A DNA stretch of 64,000 nucleotides from DATAVK01 sp036267755 (GCA_036267755.1 DATAVK010000117.1:9002-73001); one strand, 5' to 3'. Positions 16,637-26,223 are shown, numbered from the stretch's first letter. Translations and numbers: made by a program. Notes: generated by a model from the sequence alone, not told the origin.

Positions 16637-17572
16637 ATGCCGTATCTGAAACCGGTCGATCTGCTGCGCGAGATGGAGCCGGCGGTCGAAGCCAACCTGA
16701 ACCGACACCTCTCGGTGGCGCAAGCGTGGATGCCCCATGACTACGTGCCCTGGAGCGAAGGGCGCGACTTCGTCGGACCCGACGGCGAACCGTGGGACGT
16801 CGAGCAGTCGGACCTGTCCCCCGCCGTGCGCGCCGCCTTCGAGGTCAACCTGCTGACGGAGGACAACCTCCCCAGCTACCACTACGAGGTCGCCACCGCC
16901 TTTGGCCGTGACGGCGCGTGGGGCACCTGGGTGCATCGCTGGACGGCTGAAGAGGGCCGCCACGCCATGTGCATCCGGGACTACCTCCTGGTCACCCGAT
17001 CCGTCGACCCGGACGCACTCGAACGCGACCGGATGACGACCATGGAGACCGGGTACTCAGCGGAGGACAAGGACGCCCTGCGCGCCCTGGTCTACGTGAG
17101 CTTCCAGGAGCTCGCCACCCGGATCTCGCACCGCAACACCGGGCGGCACAGCGGCAACCCGGTCGCGGAACGGTTGCTGGCACGGATCGCCACCGACGAG
17201 AATCTGCACATGGTCTTCTACCGCGATCTGGTCCGCGCGGCGTTGGAGATCGCCCCCGATCAGACCATGGAGGCGATCGCCGCCGAGGTGCTCGGTTTCC
17301 AGATGCCGGGCACCGGCATCCCGGAGTTCGTCCGCAAGGGCGTCCGGATCGCCGATGCCGGCATCTACGACATCCGGATCCACCGCGACGAGGTACTGAT
17401 GCCGGTGCTGCGGCACTGGAAGGTGCTCGACCTGACGGTGAGTACGCCACAAGCCCAACAAGCACAAGCCGATCTCGCCGCGCACCTCGACGCCCTTGAC
17501 CAGCTCGCCGCCCGTCACGAGGAGCGACGGGAGGCCCGGAGGGAACGGGCAGCGGCGAAGGCGAGCACGTGA
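16637..17572 (+). CDS. Acyl-ACP desaturase (DesA-type, di-iron)
   Basis: A 311-residue soluble four-helix-bundle desaturase. The di-iron ligands appear as EEGRHA and DENLHM, the two ExxH motifs of the family, with supporting glutamates in LTEDNLPSYH and SFQELATRISH. It should insert a double bond into an acyl chain on acyl carrier protein, as do mycobacterial DesA proteins. ATG 16637 begins the conserved MPYLKPVDLL; upstream reading through the previous gene is implausible. The stop overlaps the hydrolase start by GTGA, making it the first gene of a four-gene operon. Confidence 0.92.
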   Translation: MPYLKPVDLLREMEPAVEANLNRHLSVAQAWMPHDYVPWSEGRDFVGPDGEPWDVEQSDLSPAVRAAFEVNLLTEDNLPSYHYEVATAFGRDGAWGTWVHRWTAEEGRHAMCIRDYLLVTRSVDPDALERDRMTTMETGYSAEDKDALRALVYVSFQELATRISHRNTGRHSGNPVAERLLARIATDENLHMVFYRDLVRAALEIAPDQTMEAIAAEVLGFQMPGTGIPEFVRKGVRIADAGIYDIRIHRDEVLMPVLRHWKVLDLTVSTPQAQQAQADLAAHLDALDQLAARHEERREARRERAAAKAST

Positions 17573-18351
17573 CGTCGGAGCCCGCGTTGGACGTCGCGGC
17601 ACTGACGAGCGAGCTGGAGATCCGCACTGTCGGCGAAGGATCACCGACGACGGTGTTCGCGCACGGTCTCGCCGGAGACTCCCACGAGCTCGGCGGCCTG
17701 GCCGCCGGCGTGACCGGGCAGCGGGTGCTGTTCAGCTGGCGCGGTCACGGGACGTCAGCCGGCTTCGACCGGTTGTGGGACTACCGGATGCTGGCGGAGG
17801 ACCTGACGGCAGTCTGCCGGTCCTACGGCGCTACCCGCGCGGTCGGTGCGTCGATGGGCGCCGGCGGGGCGCTGCGCGCAGTCATCGACGGGCTGGTGAG
17901 CTTCGACCGCATGGTGCTGCTGACACCGAGCGTCATCGACTCCGCCCACAGCGACCACGAACTCGAAGACCTGCTGTTGCTGGCGGACCTGGTCGCGGAC
18001 GGTGACGTGCAAGCGGTCGCGACCGAGCTGCTGCGGCGGCTCCCCGAGCCGGTGCGGGCCCGCGCCGGCGCTCCCCGGATGGCCCAGGCACAGGCAGCTC
18101 GGCTGGCGGCCCGACCGCCAGCGCGTGGTGCGCGTGGCGCCGTACCGGTCGAAGACCTGGCGTTGCTCTCCCGCGTAACGTGCCCGGTGCTGATCCTCGC
18201 CCAGACGAACGATCCGCTGCATCCGGTGTCGGTCGCGGCGTCGTTAGCCGAGGCCCTCCCCGATGCCCAGCTCGAGATACTTTCGGAGGGCGGCATCCAC
18301 TTCACCGAGCGCACCCGGGCTCGCGACCTGGTCAAGCAGTTCCTCGCATGA
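17569..18351 (+). CDS. Alpha/beta hydrolase
   Basis: A 260-residue hydrolase. The nucleophile elbow is GASMGAGGA (Ser about 98), the oxyanion strand VFAHGLAGD is near the start, an acid is in LAQTNDPLHP and the catalytic histidine is in GGIHFTE. It is coupled to the desaturase upstream (GTGA) and the monooxygenase downstream (ATGA). Baeyer-Villiger enzymes make esters, so an esterase alongside makes chemical sense, although the substrate is unproven. No signal peptide, so cytoplasmic. Confidence 0.85.
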   Translation: MTSEPALDVAALTSELEIRTVGEGSPTTVFAHGLAGDSHELGGLAAGVTGQRVLFSWRGHGTSAGFDRLWDYRMLAEDLTAVCRSYGATRAVGASMGAGGALRAVIDGLVSFDRMVLLTPSVIDSAHSDHELEDLLLLADLVADGDVQAVATELLRRLPEPVRARAGAPRMAQAQAARLAARPPARGARGAVPVEDLALLSRVTCPVLILAQTNDPLHPVSVAASLAEALPDAQLEILSEGGIHFTERTRARDLVKQFLA

Positions 18352-19862
18352 GCACCCCCACCGACACCGATCACGTCGATGTCCTCATCGTCGGCGCCGG
18401 GCTCTCCGGCATCGGCGCCGCCTGCCATCTGATCCGCGACAGCCCCGGATCCAGCTTCACGATCCTCGAGTCCCGCGACTCCACCGGCGGCACCTGGGAC
18501 CTGTTCCGGTATCCAGGGGTGCGGTCGGACTCGGACATGTACACGTTGGGCTACTCGTTCCGGCCGTGGCAGAACCCGCAGTCGATCGCGGACGGACCGT
18601 CGATCCTCAGCTACCTGCGGGACACGGCCCGCGAGTACGGCGTCGACCAGGCCATCCGCTTCCGGCATCGCGTCGTGCGGGCCGAATGGTCGACCGCCCA
18701 CGCCCGTTGGACGGTGTACGCCGAACGAGGCGACACCCGTGAAGTCGTGACGATCTCGTGCGGATTCCTCTTCACCTGCACCGGCTACTACCGCTACGAC
18801 CAAGGCCACGCGCCGGAGTTCGAAGGCACCGAGCGATTCACCGGCCCGATCGTGCACCCGCAGCACTGGCCGGAGGATCTTGACTACGACGGCAAGCGCG
18901 TCCTCGTGATCGGGAGCGGCGCCACCGCCGTTACCCTCGTCCCCGCGATGGCCGGGCGGGCCGCGCACGTCACGATGCTGCAGCGATCACCGGGATACAT
19001 CGTCGCGCAGCCCGCGCGTGACGCCCTCGCGGTGCGGCTCCGCCGCTTCCTGCCGGCCCGCCTGGCCTACCCGATCATCCGGTGGAAGCACGTGATTCTG
19101 ACGATGGTGAGCTACGAAGTCAGCCGCCGGCGTCCGGAGCTGATGAAACGGCTGATCCGCAAGGGCGTCGAGGGTCAGCTTCCGGCCGGGTACGACGTGG
19201 ACACCGACTTCTCGCCGCGCTACGACCCATGGGACCAGCGGCTGTGCCTGGTTCCTGACGCCGACCTGTTCGCGGCTATCCGGAGCGGCAGCACCTCGAT
19301 CATCACAGCCACCGTGGCGACCTTCACCGAGACGGGCGTCCGGCTCACGTCGGGCGAAGAGCTCGACGCGGACATCATCGTCACCGCTACCGGCCTCACG
19401 ATGGTGGCCCTGGGTGGGATGACGATCGCCGTGGACGGAGCAGAGATCGACCTGGGGCGGACGGTGGCCTACAAGGGAATGATGTTCTCGGGGATCCCGA
19501 ATCTCGCCGCCGCCATCGGCTACACGAACGCCTCGTGGACGTTGCGCGCCGACCTGATCAGCGACTACGTCTGCCGGCTGCTGCGGGAGATGACCGCTCG
19601 CGGCCTGCGGCAGTGCACGCCACGGTGGACCGGGTCCAGCCTGCCGACCGAACGCTTCATGAACCTCAGCTCCGGATACGTCCTGCGATCGGCCCATCTG
19701 TTCCCGAAACAGGCAGACCAGGCGCCGTGGCGGGTCTACCAGAACTACCTGCGCGATCTGTTGCTGCTGCGACGCGGCACCCTCGACGACGGCGCGCTCG
19801 TCTTCTCGAACCCTGCGCCGGACCCGGTACCTTGCTCGTCGCCCCGAATCCGAGGACGCTGA
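18348..19862 (+). CDS. Flavin monooxygenase of Baeyer-Villiger type
   Basis: A 504-residue two-dinucleotide-fold monooxygenase. The FAD motif GAGLSGIG is at 16-23 and the NADP motif GSGATAV at about 189-195. Between them is FTGPIVHPQHWP (164-175), matching the Baeyer-Villiger fingerprint FxGxxxHxxxW[P/D]. It would insert oxygen next to a ketone, or act on a heteroatom, using NADPH and O2. ATG 18348 overlaps the hydrolase stop (ATGA); a longer upstream frame lies inside the hydrolase gene. The gene is followed after 4 nt by a small membrane protein. Confidence 0.9.
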   Translation: MSTPTDTDHVDVLIVGAGLSGIGAACHLIRDSPGSSFTILESRDSTGGTWDLFRYPGVRSDSDMYTLGYSFRPWQNPQSIADGPSILSYLRDTAREYGVDQAIRFRHRVVRAEWSTAHARWTVYAERGDTREVVTISCGFLFTCTGYYRYDQGHAPEFEGTERFTGPIVHPQHWPEDLDYDGKRVLVIGSGATAVTLVPAMAGRAAHVTMLQRSPGYIVAQPARDALAVRLRRFLPARLAYPIIRWKHVILTMVSYEVSRRRPELMKRLIRKGVEGQLPAGYDVDTDFSPRYDPWDQRLCLVPDADLFAAIRSGSTSIITATVATFTETGVRLTSGEELDADIIVTATGLTMVALGGMTIAVDGAEIDLGRTVAYKGMMFSGIPNLAAAIGYTNASWTLRADLISDYVCRLLREMTARGLRQCTPRWTGSSLPTERFMNLSSGYVLRSAHLFPKQADQAPWRVYQNYLRDLLLLRRGTLDDGALVFSNPAPDPVPCSSPRIRGR

Positions 19863-19866
19863 GGTC

Positions 19867-20136
19867 ATGTCCGACACGCAGGTCCGCCCGCTCGACGCTC
19901 CCCCGGCCACCGACTTCGGGCAGGTGCCCAGCGCTGATCCGACCGCCGTCGTCGACCCGTTCTGGGTCCAACTGCGAGGCGACTCGCTGCTCCCGACGTT
20001 GTACATGCCCCCGACGATGGCCGGTCGCCGGCCGCCGTGGATGCGGCTGCTGGCCGGTCTGCTCATCGCCGTTTTCGTGCTCGCGACGGCACTCGGCATC
20101 TGCCTCACCTACGGACCACCGAACCGGCTGTTCTGA
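19867..20136 (+). CDS. Small membrane-anchored protein, unknown function
   Basis: An 89-residue protein with an acidic/proline-rich N-terminal half and a single hydrophobic helix near the C-terminus (LLAGLLIAVFVLATALGICL). It starts 4 nt after the monooxygenase stop and is therefore probably the last gene of the desaturase-hydrolase-monooxygenase operon. It could anchor the complex at the membrane; this is inference only. I do not recognise a family. Confidence 0.65.
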   Translation: MSDTQVRPLDAPPATDFGQVPSADPTAVVDPFWVQLRGDSLLPTLYMPPTMAGRRPPWMRLLAGLLIAVFVLATALGICLTYGPPNRLF

Positions 20137-20272
20137 CGGCCGGCCCGACGGCCGATCGTGTCACGGCCATTCGCCCGAGCGTGCCGCGCGCCTGATAGAC
20201 GTCAAGGTTGTCGACACATCGGTCGACGGATCCTTCGACGAGTGACTGTCGTTGCCGAGGCGATGAGGAGCG

Positions 20273-23002
20273 GTGAAGACGACTGACCCCGTGGTGCAGA
20301 CCCTCCAGCTCGCCCTCGACACCGTTCCAGCGGCCCGGCGGCTAGTACGGGACTGCCTTGCCGGAACCGAGGTCGAAGAGCTCGCGACTGACGTGGAGAT
20401 CGTCGTCAGCGAGCTGGCGACGAATGCCGTCCTGCACGGCCGGCCACCGGCATGGCTGCGGTTGACCGCCGGGGACGGCGCCGTGCTGGTCGAGACCTTC
20501 GACGGCAATCCGGTCGCGCCGGTGATGGCCATGCTCAGCGAGGACGCCATGACCGGCCGCGGGCTCGCGCTCGTCACGGCGATGTCGACCCGGTGGGGGG
20601 TCGAACCGACCGCGGAAGGGAAGCGGGTCTGGGCAGAGCTGACGCCGCGAAGCGTGGCGGCCGCCGAGGCACCCGGACTGATGTCCGACGCCGACATCGA
20701 CGCGATGCTGGCCGACTGGCCGGACGACGCGCAGCTGGTCGACGACCGCATCGTGGTGACACTCGAAGACGTGCCGACCAGGCTGCTGCTCGACGCCAAG
20801 CGGCACGTCGACAGCCTGGTGCGTGAGTTCGCGCTCGCGTCCGGCGGCGCGGCGTCCGGCGCGTCGGCGCACCTTCCGCAGCGGCTCGCCGAGCTGATCG
20901 CGGACACCCAGAGCACGGTCTGGTTCACCGACGTCCGGCAGGCCATCAAGCGGCAGGCTGCCGCCGCCGCGGCGGCCGGCAAGGAGCGGACCCAGCTCAC
21001 GCTGGCACTCGCACCCAATACGTCGGACGCGGGAGAGCGGTACCTCGCGACGTTGGACGAGATCGATACCTATGCCCGAGCGGCACGTCTGCTCACCATC
21101 GCGACACCGCCGCAACACCGCGCGTTCCGGCGGTGGTACGTGACCAGCCTCGTCACCCAGCTGCGGGCCGAGGTCGCCGGCCAGCCACGGCCGCGGACTC
21201 CGACCTTCGAGGAGTACCTGCTCGACACCCTGCAAGTGGTGACCGACGCGCAGCAGTCCGCCGAGCGCTCGGCCCGATTGCAGTCCGCCACCTCGGCCCT
21301 CGCGCAGCCGGTGACGCCGGGTGAGGTCGCGACAGTGATCGCCAGGGAGAGCGCCGAGGCGCTCGGAGCGTACGGCGGAGCGGTCGTCGTCACCAGCGCC
21401 GAGGGCCACCTCGATGTGGCGGGCTCGCACGGATACCCAGCGGGCTTCCTGCGCCGGCTCCGCACCCAACGACTCGGCACGACCTTGCCCGCTGCCCAGG
21501 TGCTGCAGACCGGACAACCGATCTGGATCGAGACTCCCGAGAGCCGGCAACAGTATCCGGACCTGGCCGAGTTCGAGCCGGAATCGGTCGCGGTCTGCGC
21601 CGTACCGCTCAGCGCTGGAGGCCGCATGCTCGCGGCGCTCCGGCTGTCCTTCGACCACTCGCGGCTGTTCGATGCCGACGACCGGCAGTTCGTCGAGGCG
21701 CTCGCCGCGCAGGCCGCCACCGCTCTCGATCGTGCCCAACTACGGGAGCGGGAGCACCGGGTGGTCGAGCGAACGACCTTCCTCTCGCATGCGACGCAAC
21801 GTCTCACGTCGTCCCTCGACCAGGCCGACACGCTGCGGAACCTCACCTCGCTGCTCGTGCCCGGCCTCGCCGATTGGGTCGTGGTCTACCTGATGGAGGA
21901 CGACGGCTCGGTCCGCCCGATGACCTTCACCCACCGCGACCCCGCACTGTCTGCAGCGTTCGGTCCGGTGTTCGCGTCTTCCCGGGTGAAGATCGACCCG
22001 GCCGGGCCGTTCGGAATGGCGTTGGCCAGCGGCCGACCATCCCGCTTCGACCGGATCCCCCCGCACCTGCGCGAACGACTCATGCGCCACGTTCCCGACA
22101 TGGGTCTGGCCGCGAAGGTCGACCCGAAGTCCGGCATCGTGGCGTCCCTGAGCATCCGAGGCCAGGTGGTTGGCGCGGTCGGCCTGGCCCGGACGTCCGA
22201 CCGCCGGTTCACCGACGAGGAGATCGACCTCATCGAGGACCTCGCCGCCCGCGCCGCGGTCGCGGTCGTCAACGCACGGCAGTTCGCCCGGCAACGCGAG
22301 ACCGCATTGACACTGCAGCACAGCCTGCTTCCGCAGCAGATCCCCGACGTACCCGGCGTCCCGCTGGCCTGGCGTTATCTGGCCGCCGGCGAAGGCGCCC
22401 TGATTGGCGGCGACTGGTACGACGTCCTGCCGATGGACGACGGCCGGCTGACGCTGATCATCGGCGACGTGATGGGTCGCGGCATCCAGGCGGCTGCCGT
22501 CATGGGGCAGCTGCGTGCCACGGCCCGGGCGTACGCGGTCGCGAACCTGCCACCATCGGCGGTGCTGACCCGGCTCGATGCCGCCGTGATCCGACTCGAG
22601 CAGGAGCAGATCACCACGGCGGCGATCGCTGTGCTCGACCCAGTCGCGGCAACCCTCACCGTTGCCTCCGCCGGGCATCTTCCGCCGCTCGTCATCCCGC
22701 CCGACGGCCCCTCGTTCTTCGCCTCGGTCCATCCCGGTCCGCCGCTGGGCGTCGGTCAGCCGCACTACGACGAGGCCGTCGTGTCGATGGCTCCCGGTAC
22801 GACGGTGTTGCTCTACACGGACGGCCTGGTCGAGACCCGGGAACGCACTGTCGAAGACGGCATGGAAGCGCTTCGGACCAGCGTGAGCGGTCCGATCAGC
22901 CCCGAGCAGACCTGCGAACGCGTCCTCGAGGTCATGCAGGGTGCCGGCACGCACGACGATGACCGGGCACTGCTGGCGGTGTCGTTGCTCGCCCAGCACT
23001 GA
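20273..23002 (+). CDS. RsbW-like ATPase / GAF / SpoIIE-type PP2C phosphatase
   Basis: A 909-residue regulator of the partner-switching type. Residues about 10-125 are an anti-sigma-like HATPase (VVSELATNAVLHG, TGRGLALV). A central alpha-helical region is followed by GAF-like domains at about 335-490 and 505-665. The C-terminal phosphatase has GGDWYDV, GDVMGRG, LLYTDGLVE and DDDRALL. It could bind a sigma factor through its ATPase part and dephosphorylate an anti-anti-sigma protein in response to a GAF ligand. GTG 20273 sits just after GAGGAG. No anti-anti-sigma gene is adjacent. Confidence 0.9.
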   Translation: MKTTDPVVQTLQLALDTVPAARRLVRDCLAGTEVEELATDVEIVVSELATNAVLHGRPPAWLRLTAGDGAVLVETFDGNPVAPVMAMLSEDAMTGRGLALVTAMSTRWGVEPTAEGKRVWAELTPRSVAAAEAPGLMSDADIDAMLADWPDDAQLVDDRIVVTLEDVPTRLLLDAKRHVDSLVREFALASGGAASGASAHLPQRLAELIADTQSTVWFTDVRQAIKRQAAAAAAAGKERTQLTLALAPNTSDAGERYLATLDEIDTYARAARLLTIATPPQHRAFRRWYVTSLVTQLRAEVAGQPRPRTPTFEEYLLDTLQVVTDAQQSAERSARLQSATSALAQPVTPGEVATVIARESAEALGAYGGAVVVTSAEGHLDVAGSHGYPAGFLRRLRTQRLGTTLPAAQVLQTGQPIWIETPESRQQYPDLAEFEPESVAVCAVPLSAGGRMLAALRLSFDHSRLFDADDRQFVEALAAQAATALDRAQLREREHRVVERTTFLSHATQRLTSSLDQADTLRNLTSLLVPGLADWVVVYLMEDDGSVRPMTFTHRDPALSAAFGPVFASSRVKIDPAGPFGMALASGRPSRFDRIPPHLRERLMRHVPDMGLAAKVDPKSGIVASLSIRGQVVGAVGLARTSDRRFTDEEIDLIEDLAARAAVAVVNARQFARQRETALTLQHSLLPQQIPDVPGVPLAWRYLAAGEGALIGGDWYDVLPMDDGRLTLIIGDVMGRGIQAAAVMGQLRATARAYAVANLPPSAVLTRLDAAVIRLEQEQITTAAIAVLDPVAATLTVASAGHLPPLVIPPDGPSFFASVHPGPPLGVGQPHYDEAVVSMAPGTTVLLYTDGLVETRERTVEDGMEALRTSVSGPISPEQTCERVLEVMQGAGTHDDDRALLAVSLLAQH

Positions 23003-23018
23003 TCGATAAGGTGCTGGA

Positions 23019-23954
23019 ATCACTGGGATCCAAGAAAGCGCAGCTTCGGCCGGGTCGTGGCCGGAGCCACCGAGCGACTGGGAAGACACCCGGGCGACCT
23101 TCCATCTGTGGACCCAAGTCGTGGGCAAGATCCGGATGGCCCTTACGCCCGTGATCAGCCACTGGTGGAACACGCCGTTCTACCTGACTGCGACCGGCCT
23201 CACGACTTCGCTGATCCCCTACGGTGTCGGGCGAGGATTCCAGATCGACGTCGATCTGCTCGACCATCAGCTCGTCATCGTCACCACAACCGGCAGCCGT
23301 CGCAGCCATGCCCTGCGACCCGAGTCAGTCGCTGTCTTCTACCGCAGCGTCATGGGTCTGCTCGACGATCTCGGCTTCCCTGTGAAGATCTGGACGATGC
23401 CTGTCGAGATCGCGGACGCCATCCCTTTCGAGCACGACGACGTGCACAGCAGCTACGACGCCGACCAGGTCGAGCGGTTCTGGCGCACGCTGGTCGAATC
23501 CCAGCGGGTCCTCGAGATCTTCCGAAGCCGCTACCTCGGAAAAACAAGCCCGGTGCATCTGTTCTGGGGGGCGCTCGACCTTGCCACCAGCAGGTACTCC
23601 GGACGCGAAGCCCCACTCCATCCCGGCGGGGCACCGCACTGCGGTCCCCAGGTGATGCACGAGGCGTACTCCCGAGAGGTCAGCAGCGCCGGCTACTGGC
23701 CCGGCCCAACAGGTGGTGGCTGCTACTACTCCTACGTGTATCCGGAGCCTTCCGGTTTCAGCACCGCAGCCACGACCCAAGGGACGTATCAGTCTGACCT
23801 CGCAGAGTTCACGCTGCCCTACGAGGTCGTGAGAGACGCCGCCGATCCGGACGGCACGCTGCTTAGCTTTCTCCAGAGCACCTATGAGGCGGCGGCTGAA
23901 TCTGGGAGTTGGGACCGGACGCTGCTCGAACGCCCGGCACACCACGACGGGTGA
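23019..23954 (+). CDS. DUF5996 family protein (start codon unresolved)
   Basis: A protein of about 311 residues if begun at the ATC codon at 23019. The family-typical opening (WPEPPSDWEDTRATFHLW, then TQVVGKIRMALTP) lies partly upstream of the first ordinary start (GTG 23121), while an in-frame TAA sits at 23007-23009. Between them there is no ATG, GTG or TTG. AAGGTG at 23008-23013 is correctly spaced for ATC 23019. GTG 23121 would give 277 residues but cut the conserved opening. The rest includes HWWNTPFYLTATGLTT and GGCYYSYVYPEPSGF. Biochemical role unknown. It follows the SpoIIE gene by only 16 nt. Confidence 0.7.
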   Translation: MTGIQESAASAGSWPEPPSDWEDTRATFHLWTQVVGKIRMALTPVISHWWNTPFYLTATGLTTSLIPYGVGRGFQIDVDLLDHQLVIVTTTGSRRSHALRPESVAVFYRSVMGLLDDLGFPVKIWTMPVEIADAIPFEHDDVHSSYDADQVERFWRTLVESQRVLEIFRSRYLGKTSPVHLFWGALDLATSRYSGREAPLHPGGAPHCGPQVMHEAYSREVSSAGYWPGPTGGGCYYSYVYPEPSGFSTAATTQGTYQSDLAEFTLPYEVVRDAADPDGTLLSFLQSTYEAAAESGSWDRTLLERPAHHDG

Positions 23955-24208
23955 TCCTTCGGGCTGGACAAATCCGTCCGAACGGGTGAGGTACGGCCGT
24001 TTGGCAGGCACGGTGGCCGATCTGGTGCGAGGGTGAACGTGCCCGCCTCGGTTGCTTACCCCCGTGGGCGACCGAGGCGGGCCCTCACTTTGAGAACAGT
24101 CTGCGCTGCGAGCAGCGTGCGCCATGCCCCTGTTGATGGCGCCTCACTCACCACCTCAACGACTGCGGCTCGTTCTAGTGACGGGTTGTGCCGTGCGATG
24201 CTCGCCCG
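23955..24208. other. Intergenic region
   Basis: A 254-nt gap between the DUF5996 gene and the amidohydrolase gene. It contains one strong perfect hairpin (listed separately) and no open frame with coding character. No clear promoter for the downstream gene was recognised. Confidence 0.5.
24041..24082 (+). terminator. GC-rich hairpin, candidate terminator
   Basis: GCCCGCCTCGGT at 24041-24052 is perfectly complementary to ACCGAGGCGGGC at 24071-24082, an 18-nt loop apart. It lies 86 nt after the DUF5996 stop and before the amidohydrolase. No U-tract follows, as is common for actinobacterial terminators, so an operator role is not excluded. Confidence 0.5.
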
Positions 24209-25465
24209 ATGTCACCGCGTCGTACCGTCCTGCGCCCTGCCCATGTGCTTGATGTCGTCGCCGGTGAACTGCTGCCCGACCGAGCGGTCATCGTCGAGGG
24301 TGAGCAAGTGGCCGCGATCGTCTCGGTCGCGGACGCGCCGGTCGAGGGCGTCGCGGACATCGACCTACCGGGCCACACGCTGCTCCCCGGCCTCACGGAT
24401 TGCCATGCGCACCTGGTCGGCGAGCCCGACAGCGGTGAGAGCTACGCCGGCCTGCTGACCCGGACGGGAGCCCAAGAAGCGCTGTCCGGCGTCCGCAATG
24501 CACGCGACACCTTGCGCGCCGGCTTCACGAGCGTGCGCGACGTCGGGAACTTCCGGGCGTTCGTCGACGTCGCGCTGCGCGACGCGATCAACGCCGGGTG
24601 GGTCGACGGCCCCCGGATGCGCGTTGCCGGTGCGTACGTCACGAGCTCCGGTGGCGGCGGCGACATCACCGGCCTCGCGCAGGACGTCGACGCCGTGATC
24701 CCGCGCGATCTGCGGGCCGGGGTCGCGGACTCGGTCGACGAGGTACGCCGGGTGGTACGTCGAGTCCTCCACGGCGGTGCCGACCACGTCAAGGTGATCG
24801 CCACCGGCGCCGTGATGTCGGCGGGCGGCGTACCCAGCGCACCGGAGTTCAGCGAGGCGGAGATCCGCGCGGCCGTCGAGGAGGCGGCACTGTACGGCGC
24901 CGACGTCGCCGCGCACGCCCACGGCGCGGAAGGCATCAAACGGGCGGTGCGCGCCGGCGTCCGTTCCGTCGAACACGGATCGCTCATCGACGACGAGGGC
25001 ATCGAGCTCATGGTCGCGGCGGGCACCTATCTCGTCGCGGACGTGTACTGCGGCGACTACATCGCGGAGCAGGGCGCGAGAGCCGGCTGGGATGCGGACG
25101 TGCTGCGCAAGAACGACGAGACCACGCTCGCCCAACGCGAAGGCTTTGCCAAGGCGGTGAAGGCGGGGGTGCACATCGCGTTCGGCACCGACAGCGGCAT
25201 CTACCCGCACGGCTGGAACGCGCGGCAGTTCGCCTACCAGGTGCAGTGGGGTCAGACGCCACTCGAGGCGATCCGGTCAGCCACCCTGCACGCGGCCGAG
25301 CTGATGCGCTGGGACGAGATCGGCCGGGTGGCACCCGGGAACCTCGCAGACCTCATCGTGGTCGACGGCGATCCGCTCGAGAACGTCCGGGTGCTGGAAA
25401 CCGTCGGCTTCGTCATGAAGGGCGGCGAGGTAGTGCATCGCGCTGTGGACAACGGCGGGTCCTGA
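24209..25465 (+). CDS. Amidohydrolase of the imidazolonepropionase/Xaa-Pro dipeptidase-like group
   Basis: A 418-residue metal-dependent hydrolase. Metal ligands appear as DCHAHL, the lysine in ADHVKVIATGAV (probably carbamylated), AAHAHGAEGI, SVEHGS and the aspartate in FGTDSGIYPHG. This set matches the two-metal amidohydrolases annotated as prolidase-like or imidazolonepropionase-like. There is no signal peptide. ATG 24209 precedes SPRRTVLRPAHVLD; GTG 24188 would add seven residues. It stands alone, with DUF2786 41 nt downstream. Confidence 0.88.
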   Translation: MSPRRTVLRPAHVLDVVAGELLPDRAVIVEGEQVAAIVSVADAPVEGVADIDLPGHTLLPGLTDCHAHLVGEPDSGESYAGLLTRTGAQEALSGVRNARDTLRAGFTSVRDVGNFRAFVDVALRDAINAGWVDGPRMRVAGAYVTSSGGGGDITGLAQDVDAVIPRDLRAGVADSVDEVRRVVRRVLHGGADHVKVIATGAVMSAGGVPSAPEFSEAEIRAAVEEAALYGADVAAHAHGAEGIKRAVRAGVRSVEHGSLIDDEGIELMVAAGTYLVADVYCGDYIAEQGARAGWDADVLRKNDETTLAQREGFAKAVKAGVHIAFGTDSGIYPHGWNARQFAYQVQWGQTPLEAIRSATLHAAELMRWDEIGRVAPGNLADLIVVDGDPLENVRVLETVGFVMKGGEVVHRAVDNGGS

Positions 25466-25506
25466 CGGATCGGACCAGTAGCGTCCGCAGCGAAGGAGGC
25501 CCACGC

Positions 25507-26223
25507 ATGCTCCACGACGACATCCTGATGCGGGTGCGCAAGCTGCTCGCGGTCGCTGAGCACCCGAGCACTCCGCCCGGGGAAGCGGACGCGGCGGCGC
25601 GGGCAGCGGAGCGGCTGATCGCGAAGTACGCCGTCGACGAGGCCCTGCTCGATGCTGTTGCCCCGAGCCGGACCGCGCCGAAGGTGCGCAATCTGATCGT
25701 CGATGCGCCGTACGCGACCGCCAAGACCACGCTGGTGGGTGCCGTGGCCGCTGCCTACGACGTCAGGGCGATCAGCCATCGAGGCCGCGAACCGCTGCTA
25801 ATGACACTGATCGGTTTCGAGGCGGACCTTGCAGTCGTCGACCTGCTCTACACCAGCCTGCTGCTCCAGGCGACGACGGCGATGCGGCGGCAGTCGACGC
25901 GGGGCCGCGGCTTTCGCCGGGCGTTCCTGATCGGCTTCGCCGCCGAGGTCGGGGACCGGCTGGCCGCTGCCCGTCGGGAGGCAGTGGCGCAGTCCGGTGG
26001 GACATCGACCGCGCTGGCGTTGCGTGATCGAGCGCGCGATGTCGACGCCGCTGTCCGAGAGCAGTTCCCGCGCCTGAGGACCACCCGGGCCACGGTGTCC
26101 GACCACGGCGGCCTGTTCGCCGGGCGGGCGTCGGGAGCCGAGGCCAATCTGGCCGCAAGCCGCAACCAGGTGCGGGCACCCGCCGCGGGTCGGCTTGGTG
26201 GCGGAACCCCGAAGGGTCAATAG
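25507..26223 (+). CDS. DUF2786 family protein
   Basis: A 238-residue protein opening with ILMRVRKLLAVAEHPSTPPGEADAAARAAERLIAKYAVDEALL, the characteristic DUF2786 helix pair. The middle holds LLLQATTAMRRQ and RRAFLIGFAAEVGDRL, and the C-terminus is basic. No catalytic motif is clear. A strong GAAGGAGG sits just upstream of ATG 25507. The family is widespread in actinobacteria and phages with no fixed role. Confidence 0.82.
   Translation: MLHDDILMRVRKLLAVAEHPSTPPGEADAAARAAERLIAKYAVDEALLDAVAPSRTAPKVRNLIVDAPYATAKTTLVGAVAAAYDVRAISHRGREPLLMTLIGFEADLAVVDLLYTSLLLQATTAMRRQSTRGRGFRRAFLIGFAAEVGDRLAAARREAVAQSGGTSTALALRDRARDVDAAVREQFPRLRTTRATVSDHGGLFAGRASGAEANLAASRNQVRAPAAGRLGGGTPKGQ

Noticed and set aside
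23057..23797. Alternative 246-codon frame overlapping DUF5996
   Set aside because: It is the shifted frame of the DUF5996 gene, rich in Arg/Pro with no conserved pattern.
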